A stretch of DNA of 64,000 bases, from contig NZ_CP036343.1 in the NCBI RefSeq assembly GCF_007746795.1, positions 916,480-980,479 on the forward strand. The letters are read 5' to 3'. The notes under the pieces were generated by a model that was not told the DNA's origin, did no database searches, and saw nothing but the letters and a program-made list of their open reading frames with translations. The position numbers were made by a program, and so were the translations under genes. Below, piece after piece: positions 29,353-39,057 of the stretch. This DNA is from Gimesia algae (lineage in GTDB: Bacteria; Planctomycetota; Planctomycetia; Planctomycetales; Planctomycetaceae). How positions within the stretch are numbered: the first letter of the stretch is position 1; every line of letters starts with the position of its first letter.

Positions 29353-30897
29353 ATGTTATCAGTGCTCCTCGCCAATTCGGTTCACTTTCGCCCGCTCGAC
29401 CTGGCCGCGATCCTCGTCTATCTCACACTCATGGCGGGGATGGGACTCTGGTTTTCCCGCCGCAACCAGTCGACCGAACACTACTTCCTCGGCGATCGGA
29501 ATTTCCCCGGCTGGGCCATCGGACTCTCCATGCTGGGTACTTCCATCAGTTCGGTCACGTTCCTCGCCTTCCCGGCAGCCGCGTTTGCACTCGACTGGAG
29601 ACAGCTGATCTCCAACCTCACCTTACCCTTCGTTGCCGTGCTGGCCATCATCGTCTTCATTCCCTTTTTTCGCCGCGGCAACACCACCAGTGCCTTCGAA
29701 TACCTGGGAGATCGTTACGGCAGCGTCCCGCGTCTGTACGGCACACTCAGTTTCATTCTCCTGCAACTGATCCGCCTCGGAAAAGTTCTCTTCCTGGTTT
29801 CGATTCCGGTCAGCCTGCTGACTGGTTGGGATATTCGTCTCGTGATCATAGGCGTCGGCATTTTCATCTCCTTCTACACCATCGCCGGCGGGATTGAAGC
29901 CGTCATCTGGACCGACGTCATTCAGACCATCGTCCTCTGGCTGGGAGGCATCCTCTGCTTCACCATCATTGTCCTACGTTTGCCTGGCGGACTCGCGCAG
30001 GTCTTCGAAGTCGGCTCAGCTCAAGGCAAATTCGGCGTCGGGTCGTTTGACTTCAACCTCACCGAACGTACCTTCTGGACCGTCTCGCTGCTGGGTATTC
30101 TGAACTGGCTCGCGATTTACTCCAGCGATCAGAATGTTATCCAGCGGTTTATTGCCGCCCGCAGTCTGCGCGAAGCTCGCAAAGCGACCACCATCTATTC
30201 GGTTCTGGCCGTGTTGACCTGGTCCTTCTTCTTTCTGATTGGTACCTGCGTCTTCGTCTTCTATCGCGTCTTTCCGGAAGCCGCGGTCGCAAACCTCCAG
30301 GCCGATGAAGTCTTCCCCTGGTTCATCCTCACGCAGGTTCCCGCGGGACTGGCCGGGCTGGTGATTTCCGGAGTCCTCGCGGCCGCCATGTCCAGCCTCG
30401 ACTCATCAATCAACTCTATCGCCACTGTCACTACCGTCGACCTGCTTAAACCCTGGCTTGCACCGGGAAAAGACGACCGCTTCTACTTACGATTTGCCAG
30501 ACTGATCGCAGTGTTTGCCTCGGTGCTGATGATCGGTGGCGCCGTCTTCTTCAGTTCCGTCGAGAAGGAAAGCATGAACGACCTGAGTTGGATTATCGCC
30601 TCCGTCTTCGGCGGCTGCCTGCTGGGCCTGTTCATGCTCGGCTTTTTCACCCGCCGCATTGATAATACGTCAGCCGTCATTGGACTATCAGGAGCGATTC
30701 TGGTCAACCTCTATCTCGGTCTGAGTACGGGCGGCTGGCTGCCGGAATCATGGTCGCTCGAAATTCATACTTATTGGGTTGGCCTGTTTGTCAATCTGGC
30801 CTTCATCGTCCTGGCTGTCTGTGTGAGTCTGTTTCGCGGTCCTAATTCCCGTGATCTCACTGGTCTGACCGTCTGGACTCTGGAGAAAAACTCATGA
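29353..30897 (+). CDS. Sodium:solute symporter (SSS family)
   Basis: A 514-residue protein with about 13 membrane segments. ATG 29353 has AGGA ten bases upstream. Family features include the N-terminal FSRRNQSTEHYFLGDRNFPGW block of TM1-2, SSVTFLAFPAAAF (TM2-3), and DQNVIQRFIAARSLREARKA, the SSS signature near residue 265, plus AAAMSSLDSSINSIATV near residue 345 at the sodium-site helix. The last gene-proximal four bases overlap the next ATG (ATGA), so the operon is translationally coupled. By context it imports the substrate of the FAD oxidoreductase and sialidase-like protein. Confidence 0.93.
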   Translation: MLSVLLANSVHFRPLDLAAILVYLTLMAGMGLWFSRRNQSTEHYFLGDRNFPGWAIGLSMLGTSISSVTFLAFPAAAFALDWRQLISNLTLPFVAVLAIIVFIPFFRRGNTTSAFEYLGDRYGSVPRLYGTLSFILLQLIRLGKVLFLVSIPVSLLTGWDIRLVIIGVGIFISFYTIAGGIEAVIWTDVIQTIVLWLGGILCFTIIVLRLPGGLAQVFEVGSAQGKFGVGSFDFNLTERTFWTVSLLGILNWLAIYSSDQNVIQRFIAARSLREARKATTIYSVLAVLTWSFFFLIGTCVFVFYRVFPEAAVANLQADEVFPWFILTQVPAGLAGLVISGVLAAAMSSLDSSINSIATVTTVDLLKPWLAPGKDDRFYLRFARLIAVFASVLMIGGAVFFSSVEKESMNDLSWIIASVFGGCLLGLFMLGFFTRRIDNTSAVIGLSGAILVNLYLGLSTGGWLPESWSLEIHTYWVGLFVNLAFIVLAVCVSLFRGPNSRDLTGLTVWTLEKNS

Positions 30898-32498
30898 GTG
30901 CTATTTTGCAGACCGACATCGTGATTCTCGGAGGCACGCCGGCCGGCATCGCCGCTGCCATTGCTGCCGCCCGACTCGGACGCAGCGTGTTGTTGATCGA
31001 ACCGCAGTCCCATCTCGGCGGCATGTCCACCAGCGGTCTGGGCAAAAGCGACGTCGAACGCCGCCACCTGATCGGCGGTCTGTTTCAGGAATTCACGCAG
31101 CGCATCCACCAGTACTACCTCGATCACTACGAGCCTGAATCAAAAGACGTGTCACTCTGTCAGAACGGTTACTACTTTGAACCCTCCGTCGCCGAAACCG
31201 TCTTCCACGACATGCTGGAACATCCTCAGATTAAGATCCTCACGAAACACAGGCTGGTCTCTGCCACGACCAGCGAAAACCGTCTGATCGCAATCGAGAT
31301 CATCGATACGACAGCGGGTACATCACAGGCTGTCCGCGCACAGACCTTCATTGATGCGACGTACGAAGGCGACCTTTTCGCCGCTGCGGGTGCCGACTTC
31401 CGCCTGGGACGCGAATCCCGCAACGAATTCAATGAACCCCACGCTGGCCAAATCTATTTCGACTATCAACGACAACAGTTTCTTCCCGGCAGCACCGGGG
31501 CGGGTGACGACCGACTCCCCGCATACACATATCGCCTCTGTCTGACAACCGATCCGGCCAACGCCGCTCAACTGACAGAACCGCCTCCCGACTACGACCG
31601 CAGTCATTATCTTGGCTATTTCGAGGATCTCGCCGCGGGTCGTCTGGCCGGCCCGCTGCAGCTCAAACCGGGCCGGGGCTACGAACCGGCGCACTTTAAC
31701 ACCATGGTCCGGGCATTCAGTATCACGCCACTCCCCAACCGAAAAACTGACGTGAATATCAACCCGCGTCCGCTCGGCTTCCCCTTTCCGGAACTGAATC
31801 GCGGCTATGTCATGGGAGACACTGCAACACGTTTAGCAATCAGCACAAACATACGCAACCGGACTCTCGGGCTGCTCTGGTTTCTGCAAAATGACAAGCA
31901 AATCCCCCCTGCACAGCGTGAGATCGCCTGCCAATATCATCTCCCGTCAGATGAATTTACCGACAACGATCATTTCCCCTGGCAGCTGTATATCCGCGAG
32001 GCCCGCCGTCTGAAAGGAGAGTTCACACTCACGGAGCGGCAGATCACGCATCAGCCGGAGCAGGGGATAAACCAGAGTGAAATCGAAGCCTTCCCTGACA
32101 CGATTGCCATTGGCGAATTCCCGATCGATAGTTTTCCCTGTCAGACACGACAGCCGGGCGATACGATCGTTCTCGAAGGTTACCTGGGCATGCTCGATCA
32201 GATTACCCGACCGTATGAGATCCCGTATCGGATTATGATCCCACAGACCATTGACGGGCTCATTGTTCCAGTTGCCGCTTCAACAACGCACGTCGCTTTT
32301 TCTTCTATTCGAATGGAACCCACCTGGATGGCTCTAGGACAGGCGGCTGGAATCGCCGCACATCTGGCAATCCAGGCACAGTGCGCCCCGCGAAACATTC
32401 CGATTAACGAACTACAACAACAACTGGCCCGTGTGGGTCAGATCCTGAAACATCATCCTGCTTCGACAAGCTCTTCAGCCAAGGAACCACTGTCATGA
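30894..32498 (+). CDS. FAD-dependent oxidoreductase (PF12831-like)
   Basis: A 534-residue protein without a signal peptide. The N-terminal Rossmann FAD site is ILGGTPAGIAAAIAAARLG (GxGxxG-like, residues 9-27) followed by LLIEPQSHLGGMSTSGL. FIDATYEGDLFAAAG near residue 150 and the C-terminal MALGQAAGIAAHLA are typical of the FAD_oxidored family found beside sugar-catabolic genes in planctomycetes and Bacteroidetes. GGAGAAAA precedes the ATG, which overlaps the symporter stop. Exact substrate unknown; oxidation of a sugar derivative in the cytoplasm is inferred. Confidence 0.92.
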   Translation: MSAILQTDIVILGGTPAGIAAAIAAARLGRSVLLIEPQSHLGGMSTSGLGKSDVERRHLIGGLFQEFTQRIHQYYLDHYEPESKDVSLCQNGYYFEPSVAETVFHDMLEHPQIKILTKHRLVSATTSENRLIAIEIIDTTAGTSQAVRAQTFIDATYEGDLFAAAGADFRLGRESRNEFNEPHAGQIYFDYQRQQFLPGSTGAGDDRLPAYTYRLCLTTDPANAAQLTEPPPDYDRSHYLGYFEDLAAGRLAGPLQLKPGRGYEPAHFNTMVRAFSITPLPNRKTDVNINPRPLGFPFPELNRGYVMGDTATRLAISTNIRNRTLGLLWFLQNDKQIPPAQREIACQYHLPSDEFTDNDHFPWQLYIREARRLKGEFTLTERQITHQPEQGINQSEIEAFPDTIAIGEFPIDSFPCQTRQPGDTIVLEGYLGMLDQITRPYEIPYRIMIPQTIDGLIVPVAASTTHVAFSSIRMEPTWMALGQAAGIAAHLAIQAQCAPRNIPINELQQQLARVGQILKHHPASTSSSAKEPLS

Positions 32499-33733
32499 AA
32501 CATCTGCTTCTCACGCTCACCGTTTTGTCCCTCACAACCAGTTTCCCCACACTGTCTGCCGCAGAAGAGAAAACAGAGCAACCGGTCCCGGTACTGAACC
32601 TCCCCGACTCCGGCACTGATGCTGCAGAGATCGACTACCAGAAGCTCCCGGTCCTGATAGGCGCCCATGCGATCATCAACGCGGCTGCCCCGGGGCCTTA
32701 CCCCAGGAAATCAAGTGATATAGATCTTCGCGACCTGCGACTGAACCTGCACAACTACCTGATCTATCACGCTGGTAAATTCTGGTGCATCTGGAGTGAT
32801 GGCCCTCGCATTGAAGACGAACCGACACAGGAAATCAAATACGCCACCAGCGTCGATGGAGTGCAGTGGAGCAAAGCGAAATCGGTAACTGGCACTCCCG
32901 AGAAGCCCCACGCGTTCATTGCCCGCGGTCTCTGGCTCCGAGACGGTCAATTGCTGGCTCTGGCAGCAAAATATCAGGGACACGGTGCTTTCGGACCACA
33001 GGACAAAAAACATCTGGAACTGATCGCCTATCGCTGGGAGCCAAAGCAGGACAAGTGGGTTTATGAAGGCCAACTCTACGACAATGCCATCAACAACTTC
33101 CCTCCGCAGAAGCTCCCCTCTAACAACTGGATTCTCACCCGCCGCGATTCGCGGTTTAATGTCAGCGTATTAGTTGGCGGTGTGAAATCGCTGGGCGACT
33201 GGAAATCGTTTCCCGTGGTTGGTGTGCAACAGGTCAAAGGCTTCCGTCCTGATGAACCGATCTTCTGGGTGCTACCAGATAAGAGTCTGTATGCCCTCTT
33301 CCGCGATAATGGCAACTCGCAGCGGCTGTTCTTCTCTACATCAAATGATGAAGGTCGCTCCTGGGAGCCTCCTGTGATCTCCAATTTCCCCAACGCCAAA
33401 AGCAAACTCTTCTCCCTCGCCACCAGTCATGGTTACCGCGTACTCGTGCTTAACGCGCATCCGAAAGTCAACCGCCGCGAACTTTATCTAGCAGTCAGCC
33501 CCGACAACAAAACCTTCACCCGCCTGGCAAAGCTCGAGATTCCCTCACCAGCAGAGCTACCAGAAGAAGTCGCTTCGCTCAAAAAGGAATTCAGGGCCGG
33601 CATCGCCAGCCTGCAGTACCCGCACGTGATTGAGCACGGCGGCTATCTCTTTATCGCCTTCTCACGGAACAAGGTGCAAACCGAAGTCTTCCGCGTGAAA
33701 CTGTCAGACATAGATGCCCTGCTGAGTGAATAG
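32495..33733 (+). CDS. Exported sialidase-like / BNR-repeat protein
   Basis: A 412-residue protein with a signal peptide (residues 1-23, cleavage near TLSAA). Asp-box-like loops recur: SVDGVQWS (near 120), SNDEGRSWEPP (near 285) and SPDNKTFTRL (near 340), giving a six-bladed sialidase propeller. No clear arginine triad could be fixed, so hydrolase activity is unproven. The ATG overlaps the stop of the oxidoreductase (ATGA). As the exported member of the operon it could release or bind the sugar that the symporter imports. Confidence 0.85.
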   Translation: MKHLLLTLTVLSLTTSFPTLSAAEEKTEQPVPVLNLPDSGTDAAEIDYQKLPVLIGAHAIINAAAPGPYPRKSSDIDLRDLRLNLHNYLIYHAGKFWCIWSDGPRIEDEPTQEIKYATSVDGVQWSKAKSVTGTPEKPHAFIARGLWLRDGQLLALAAKYQGHGAFGPQDKKHLELIAYRWEPKQDKWVYEGQLYDNAINNFPPQKLPSNNWILTRRDSRFNVSVLVGGVKSLGDWKSFPVVGVQQVKGFRPDEPIFWVLPDKSLYALFRDNGNSQRLFFSTSNDEGRSWEPPVISNFPNAKSKLFSLATSHGYRVLVLNAHPKVNRRELYLAVSPDNKTFTRLAKLEIPSPAELPEEVASLKKEFRAGIASLQYPHVIEHGGYLFIAFSRNKVQTEVFRVKLSDIDALLSE

Positions 33734-33747
33734 GAAGGCTGTTATCA

Positions 33748-34011
33748 TTAAACTTCTGATCCCGGTTCTTCATCCTCTCTGGGATGATCCGATCCCAGAG
33801 CCTCAAACAGGCCCTCATGGAACAGTTCAGCATTCCGGGCCTCCGTGCTCCAGGCAGGGGACTGATGCAGTAGCTCCTTGGCTTCTGCCAGCGAAAGTCC
33901 CCGACCGGCGCGCAGGGCTTTAATCGCTTCAATCGGCCCCGCACCGACGCGATGCAGTTTCTGGAGAGCCGCTTCCGTTGAAGAACTCTCACGCGCGATC
34001 TGCTCATACAT
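33748..34011 (-). CDS. Small protein with ribosomal L7/L12 C-terminal-like fold
   Basis: An 87-residue protein. GGAG lies eight bases before ATG 34011. The segment GAGPIEAIKALRAGRGLSLAEAKELLHQSP resembles the L7/L12 C-terminal pattern, in which K.VIK.VR..TGL.LKEAK.LVE forms a helix-turn-helix surface for translation factors. It is too short and too far from a ribosomal operon to be L7/L12 itself. Such L7/L12-like orphans of unknown role occur in many bacteria. Convergent with the sialidase-like gene. Confidence 0.78.
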   Translation of the reverse strand: MYEQIARESSSTEAALQKLHRVGAGPIEAIKALRAGRGLSLAEAKELLHQSPAWSTEARNAELFHEGLFEALGSDHPREDEEPGSEV

Positions 34012-34050
34012 AGTCAGGACTCCGTAATGAGTAACTGGAACACAACCGGC

Positions 34051-34473
<423 letters not shown>

Positions 34474-34563
34474 TTAACGGTCTCTGATCGGGATTTCAAT
34501 GCGGACTGTAATTAAAATGAGCCCGTTCTCAATCTCTACCTGCCGTCACACAGAATTCGGCAG

Positions 34564-35670
34564 TCACTTGAGAAACGCCCCCAGATACGCTTGCGGATTT
34601 TTTAACTCGTTTGTCTTCTCATTTTGTTGCGGTTTAGGATAGCCTTCAAACTGGTCGTATAGACAGCAGGCAGTGTGATAGGGGATAATTCCCCAGAGTC
34701 GGCGGTTCTCATTGGCTTCGACAGACTCATAGATAATGGCATGCAGCAGGCCTTCCACCAATGTTGTAGCCACGTTCATTTCATTGATTTTCCAGATGGC
34801 CCTCACCACGATGTTCTGGACTGGCGTTTCCTGAAAGTTCCTCCTGGGTCGATCACCGTTCCACTCCGGCTGTCCCGCCCATCGACAACACAGCTCCAGC
34901 AGCGGGACGACGGCTTTCTCGCCGATCGCTTCCAGTTCATTCAAAGCCAGGTCTGTCCCGGAAATAAAGTGATCCAGATCTGATGGTTTCTCTGACGCCT
35001 TTAAATCAAGCTGACCTATCCAATATTCGATCTGCTTTTGAACCGACAGTTTTCTGATCCGATGACACAACACAAGCTCTGGTTCTTCGCCTGATTCATC
35101 CTGAATACGACCGTCTAGAAACGTTTTCCATCCAAATGTTCCATCGTGATCTTCGACCGTCAGGAAACAATTTGCATCAACGGGCAAACTGCTGAATTCA
35201 CCGGCATCACGTGCTTTGATCAACAGATCACTCAGGACCTGTCCCAGTGAACTCGCAAACTCTTCCATTTCAGCGAAAGGAACGACGTCTGTTTTTTTCC
35301 CCAGAGGCAAAAGCACTTTTAATTGACATTTGCCTTCGGACACCTGATCCCAGACGGCATTCCAGTGTAGATAATCGATGCAATTCTGTTCAATAAAGTT
35401 CTGCCATGTACCGTCAACTTCCGCATCGGGACGTGTGTCAAAAACAACAGCAATCCAGCCTGACTGATCGTAGGAAAAACCAAGAGTTATCTGTCGGATG
35501 TCATCCGCATCCTCTCCTGGTCCGTTGTTAATATAAACGGGATAATCCCGGATTCTCTGCAGGAGATGCTGGTAGATCTCTCGAGAATCTTTACGCATAT
35601 TGAGCTGAACGGTCTTTCTCACAGCAGAATACTCCAGAAGTCTGAACGGATTCATGGGCTCAAGTATCAT
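34564..35670 (-). CDS. Hypothetical protein with C-terminal helical repeats
   Basis: A 368-residue cytosolic protein. The N-terminal half is alpha-beta with ITLGFSYDQSGWIAVVFDTRPDAE. The C-terminal third, around NELEAIGEKAVVPLLELC and VVRAIWKINEMNVATTLVEGLL, has the spacing of HEAT-like repeats. ATG 35670 or the in-frame ATG 35655 are both possible. No catalytic motif. Dispersed element copy 2 lies 86 bp upstream of the start. Confidence 0.72.
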   Translation of the reverse strand: MILEPMNPFRLLEYSAVRKTVQLNMRKDSREIYQHLLQRIRDYPVYINNGPGEDADDIRQITLGFSYDQSGWIAVVFDTRPDAEVDGTWQNFIEQNCIDYLHWNAVWDQVSEGKCQLKVLLPLGKKTDVVPFAEMEEFASSLGQVLSDLLIKARDAGEFSSLPVDANCFLTVEDHDGTFGWKTFLDGRIQDESGEEPELVLCHRIRKLSVQKQIEYWIGQLDLKASEKPSDLDHFISGTDLALNELEAIGEKAVVPLLELCCRWAGQPEWNGDRPRRNFQETPVQNIVVRAIWKINEMNVATTLVEGLLHAIIYESVEANENRRLWGIIPYHTACCLYDQFEGYPKPQQNEKTNELKNPQAYLGAFLK

Positions 35671-35755
35671 CTTCAGCTGTATTATTCCATTCTGGCAGCT
35701 TACCAGACAAACCCCTAAAATAACAACTGCCGATCTCTGCCATATCAGGCTGGAG

Positions 35756-35853
35756 TCTAGAGCGCATCACATTTAACCATAGCGTCTCTCAATCTAGTAT
35801 ACTCGGTCCAAATGGCCTTGGAGACGCTACAGTAAAACTGGACACAGTCTAGA
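35756..35853 (+). repeat. Dispersed palindromic element, copy 2 (best preserved)
   Basis: About 98 bp, bounded by TCTAGA on both sides. The inner arms AGCGTCTC and GAGACGCT are perfect inverted repeats. It lies 12 bases downstream of the stop of the 35866-36390 gene. Same orientation as copies 1 and 4. Confidence 0.92.
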
Positions 35854-35865
35854 TCTCCCTGTCGC

Positions 35866-36390
35866 TCACCTGGAAACCAGGGGCTCAATCATCCAGTTGC
35901 CGGAAAAGCCGGTCGGTTTGGGTTCGATTCCGGGTAGGCCGATACGAGAACGGCTCCCCTCTGTACTGTCATCATAGCTGACATAGACCCCTTTCGTCCG
36001 TCCCGCGCGAAAATCGACGATAACCCAGGCATCCGCAGGCACGGTAATCGGTCTCGGAAATTTGATCTCCACCCACTGTTCTGCTCCCCGTTCAAACAGC
36101 GCGTACGGCGCCATCTCTGTCGCGACGACTTCGGTCAGGTCCTGATTCAAAACATAAATCAGAAATTGCTCCTGAGGTGGCTTTGCCGTGCCATACCGCG
36201 AACCGTGAATGCGAATTCCGCTTAACTCCCGCTGTTCGGCAGGCAGATTCAGTTGAATCATTTCCCCAGAGCCACCAAGACTTTTTTTACCAGCCACTTT
36301 TGCTTTCGCTTGCGCAGTCGTGGAAGAAAGCAGAAGACCCATTCCGGTCCACACCAAAAGTGAGAGCATTAAATTACGTGTTCGTCTCAT
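35866..36390 (-). CDS. Exported protein of unknown function
   Basis: A 174-residue protein. ATG 36390 is preferred because AAGGA lies seven bases upstream; an ATG nine bases earlier has no room for it. A signal peptide covers residues 1-28. The mature part is a beta-rich domain with IQLNLPAEQRELSGIRIHGSRYG and a final GFSGNWMIEPLV, of the type that decorates outer-membrane or periplasmic proteins. No family firmly recognised. Confidence 0.78.
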   Translation of the reverse strand: MRRTRNLMLSLLVWTGMGLLLSSTTAQAKAKVAGKKSLGGSGEMIQLNLPAEQRELSGIRIHGSRYGTAKPPQEQFLIYVLNQDLTEVVATEMAPYALFERGAEQWVEIKFPRPITVPADAWVIVDFRAGRTKGVYVSYDDSTEGSRSRIGLPGIEPKPTGFSGNWMIEPLVSR

Positions 36391-36414
36391 CGCAATCATC
36401 CTTCATAAAAGAAG

Positions 36415-37035
36415 TCAGCTTCCTGACTGGATATGTTTTTGCAGCAATTCGTTTACCGCTGCTTTCAACTCCGGTGGAACGGACAGCGGAGGGCCAGCCC
36501 CTTTGAAAAACCTTTTGCTGGATTGCAGGACCAACTGTGAATTCGCATCTCCCGTCCAACTGTAACCGGTAATTTCATCCCATTTGAATAGAGTCCCATG
36601 ATACCAGACCCCATTTTCAACGATCAGTAACCGACCTGAAGAAAAGATGAGCATCATGATGGGGGTAGAGAGCAGAAGTCCTCCCATGAGGATTCCTTGA
36701 CCATGTTCGGCACTGACGAAGAAACTCAACACTGCACCTGGTAATAACAGTAATGCGAGCAGTATGAGTGCAGGCTCGAATCGTGGGCCTCTGCAATCAA
36801 GCAAGGTTGAACCACAGCTCCGGAGTGATCTGATCCAGGAGAACAGAAACCAGAATAAAAGCGGGTAGCCACTTATGATTCCTGCATAGATAACTCCGTC
36901 ACCCAGGCTGGTCTGAAAGAAATACGAAGTGAGCAATGCCAGAATTCCCTGAAGCACAACCAGGCCGATCAGAATCAGGGGAACGGTTTTCCCGTTTTCC
37001 CACTTCCATTGGCTTGCATTGATTTCCGTATTCAT
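36415..37035 (-). CDS. Membrane protein with DUF5673-like C-terminus
   Basis: A 206-residue protein. Four membrane segments lie between about residues 18 and 140. A soluble C-terminal domain follows: ENGVWYHGTLFKWDEITGYSW and SVPPELKAAVNELLQKHI, the pattern of the DUF5673 (PH-like) domain. GGAG is nine bases before the ATG. It lies 24 bp upstream of the exported-protein gene on the same strand. Confidence 0.75.
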   Translation of the reverse strand: MNTEINASQWKWENGKTVPLILIGLVVLQGILALLTSYFFQTSLGDGVIYAGIISGYPLLFWFLFSWIRSLRSCGSTLLDCRGPRFEPALILLALLLLPGAVLSFFVSAEHGQGILMGGLLLSTPIMMLIFSSGRLLIVENGVWYHGTLFKWDEITGYSWTGDANSQLVLQSSKRFFKGAGPPLSVPPELKAAVNELLQKHIQSGS

Positions 37036-37315
37036 GAAATCAGGCTCCGTTTGCTCTGGAATATTTTATAAAAAAGAATTCACACAAAACACCTGAACAG
37101 ACAATCATAATACCAGACATGTTCAACCTGTCAATCAGATTGCTGGTGAGAAACTGTGGTTCAAAGCCGTTAACACTTTTGGGAGAGGTCTGGCTCATCT
37201 GATTCAGTTCCTTCTACATTCATAAATCACATTCATTGCTGATTGCAGCCTGCTTTCCGTATCTTCAGAATGGGGGCATAGCATCAACGTACGATATTTT
37301 TGTGGGGAGACAAGT

Positions 37316-38245
37316 GTGGCAAATCCTGAGCATGAAGCGTTGGTACAACAGGGGGCAAAAGCCTTATCGCTCTGGCGCATGAGTCACCCCCAGGTGAGGT
37401 TGAACTTAACAGAAGCAGACTTGAGCGGACTGGATTTATACAAAATCCGACTCCGAAAAGCGGATTTGCGTGACGCAAATCTTTTCAGAACGAATTTGAG
37501 TTGTGCTGATCTGAGCGAGGTTGATTTGTCAGGCGCCAACTTAAGCGATGCCGATCTGATGTGCACGAATCTTTCGGGAGCCAAGCTGACAGGGGCGGAT
37601 TTCAGCAACGCAAACCTGACAGAAACAGACTTCAGCTGGGCTGACTTAAGTGACAGCAATCTGGAGAAAGGCATTTTAAAAAACATCAATCTCAATCATG
37701 CAACAGGAATCGATCTGAGTACGATCAAGGTTGATGCCGTACTAGACAATAAAACAGAACCTCCCGTCCTGCGACAAAAAAAACTGTATACAGGATATTT
37801 AATGATGCTCTCAACGATTGTCGCTTTCCTGTTTTTACTGGGGGTTGGATTATTTATCTCTGTCCTCGCGGGACTGTATGGTGTCAAAGTCTTACACCAG
37901 AATTATATTGTCGAAGTATTCATGGGCCTGGCATTGCTGATTTTATTTTTGGGAATGACCGCTGGTGCGATCGTAGTTGCATCGGAAAAAGGATATTACC
38001 GAATCATCGGTTTCATTTTAGTGGGGCTCCCGCTGACAGGCCTCTGTTGTGACTTTTTAGTAAGATTAATTTTTCAACAGAAAGTCATCAACACTTTCAA
38101 TGGTCCAGAAATTGTGCCTGGATTTCGAGAAACGTTCAAACGATTCATTCTTTTGAATGATGTCTACTATCTGTTAGCAATCGCGCTGACAGGGATTTTC
38201 ATTCTGGCATTATTGCCACCGCGAAAAAGAAGACCTGTATATTAA
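37316..38245 (+). CDS. Pentapeptide-repeat protein with C-terminal membrane domain
   Basis: A 309-residue protein starting at GTG 37316 with GGGGAGA upstream. Residues 38-135 are A(D/N)Lxx pentapeptide repeats (for example LTEADLSGLDL, LRKADLRDANL, GANLSDADL), about fifteen units forming a right-handed quadrilateral helix. Four to five membrane segments occupy residues 158-305, ending in PPRKRRPVY. The repeat domain is thus probably held at the membrane surface. A binding role is usual; the target is unknown. The HAD hydrolase gene follows by 31 bp. Confidence 0.88.
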   Translation: MANPEHEALVQQGAKALSLWRMSHPQVRLNLTEADLSGLDLYKIRLRKADLRDANLFRTNLSCADLSEVDLSGANLSDADLMCTNLSGAKLTGADFSNANLTETDFSWADLSDSNLEKGILKNINLNHATGIDLSTIKVDAVLDNKTEPPVLRQKKLYTGYLMMLSTIVAFLFLLGVGLFISVLAGLYGVKVLHQNYIVEVFMGLALLILFLGMTAGAIVVASEKGYYRIIGFILVGLPLTGLCCDFLVRLIFQQKVINTFNGPEIVPGFRETFKRFILLNDVYYLLAIALTGIFILALLPPRKRRPVY

Positions 38246-38276
38246 ACACGTTCCAAATGTTTCAGATTGATCAGCC

Positions 38277-38966
38277 ATGCTACTCTGCCTGTTCGACATT
38301 GATGGCACACTAACCGATACCAGTGACATCGACACAGCCTGTTTCGTCCAGGCTCTGACAGATGTATTCGGTCTGCAGAAGATTGACACAGACTGGTCTA
38401 TTTATCCGGATGTGACTGACTCTGCTATCACAACTCGACTGGTTAAGATGCAGCGGGGCCAGGCTCCCATAGAATCAGAAATAAGCCGGAGCTCAGAACA
38501 TTACTTTTCCCTGTTGCAGTCTGCATTCAACACTTCATCGGAACAATGTCAGCCCATCACCGGCGGTCCACGATTTCTGAGCAGACTGGACAGTGATCCG
38601 GAAATAGCGATTGCCTACGCGACGGGTAGCTGGGAGCAGACCGCACGACTCAAGCTCGAACGGTCCGGCTATGATCACCGGCATTATCCCCTGGCGTCTG
38701 CCAATGATGCCTTCACCCGCACTGGTATCTGTTCCCTCGCCGTCGAACGTGCACTCCAGCAGTACGCGGTGACAGAATTCAAAACGATCATTGCGTTTGG
38801 AGATGGAATCTGGGATGCCAGGACGGCTTTAGAACTTGGCTATCGGTTCGTGGGAATCGCACAAGGAGATAAGGCGATGCAGCTTCAGGAGGCCGGCGCT
38901 GATTTCGTAATACCAAATTATGAAACGATCACCCCAGCTGAATTAAAAAAGCGTATCGGGCTGTAG
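38277..38966 (+). CDS. HAD family hydrolase (phosphoglycolate phosphatase-like)
   Basis: A 229-residue HAD phosphatase. Motif I FDIDGTLTDT (D7, D9), motif II AYATGSWE near residue 119, a lysine in motif III in the FARTG-containing region, and motif IV FGDGIWDARTALELGYRFVGI near residue 180. A helical cap between motifs I and II marks the phosphoglycolate-phosphatase-type subclass. The TAG stop (38964-38966) is the first triplet of dispersed element copy 3, so the terminus of the protein has probably been set by that insertion. The substrate is unknown. Confidence 0.9.
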   Translation: MLLCLFDIDGTLTDTSDIDTACFVQALTDVFGLQKIDTDWSIYPDVTDSAITTRLVKMQRGQAPIESEISRSSEHYFSLLQSAFNTSSEQCQPITGGPRFLSRLDSDPEIAIAYATGSWEQTARLKLERSGYDHRHYPLASANDAFTRTGICSLAVERALQQYAVTEFKTIIAFGDGIWDARTALELGYRFVGIAQGDKAMQLQEAGADFVIPNYETITPAELKKRIGL

Positions 38967-39057
38967 ACTGTGACCAGTTTTACTGTGACGTCTTCAGAGC
39001 CATTTGGACTGAGTCTCATTGATAGAGGCACCAAGGTTAAATGTGATGCGATCTAGA
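38964..39057 (-). repeat. Dispersed palindromic element, copy 3, reverse orientation
   Basis: About 94 bp, beginning TAGACTGTGA and ending ATCTAGA. Its first triplet provides the stop codon of the HAD gene. Diverged arms (GACGTC and GGTGCCTC) show it is an older copy. Confidence 0.88.
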
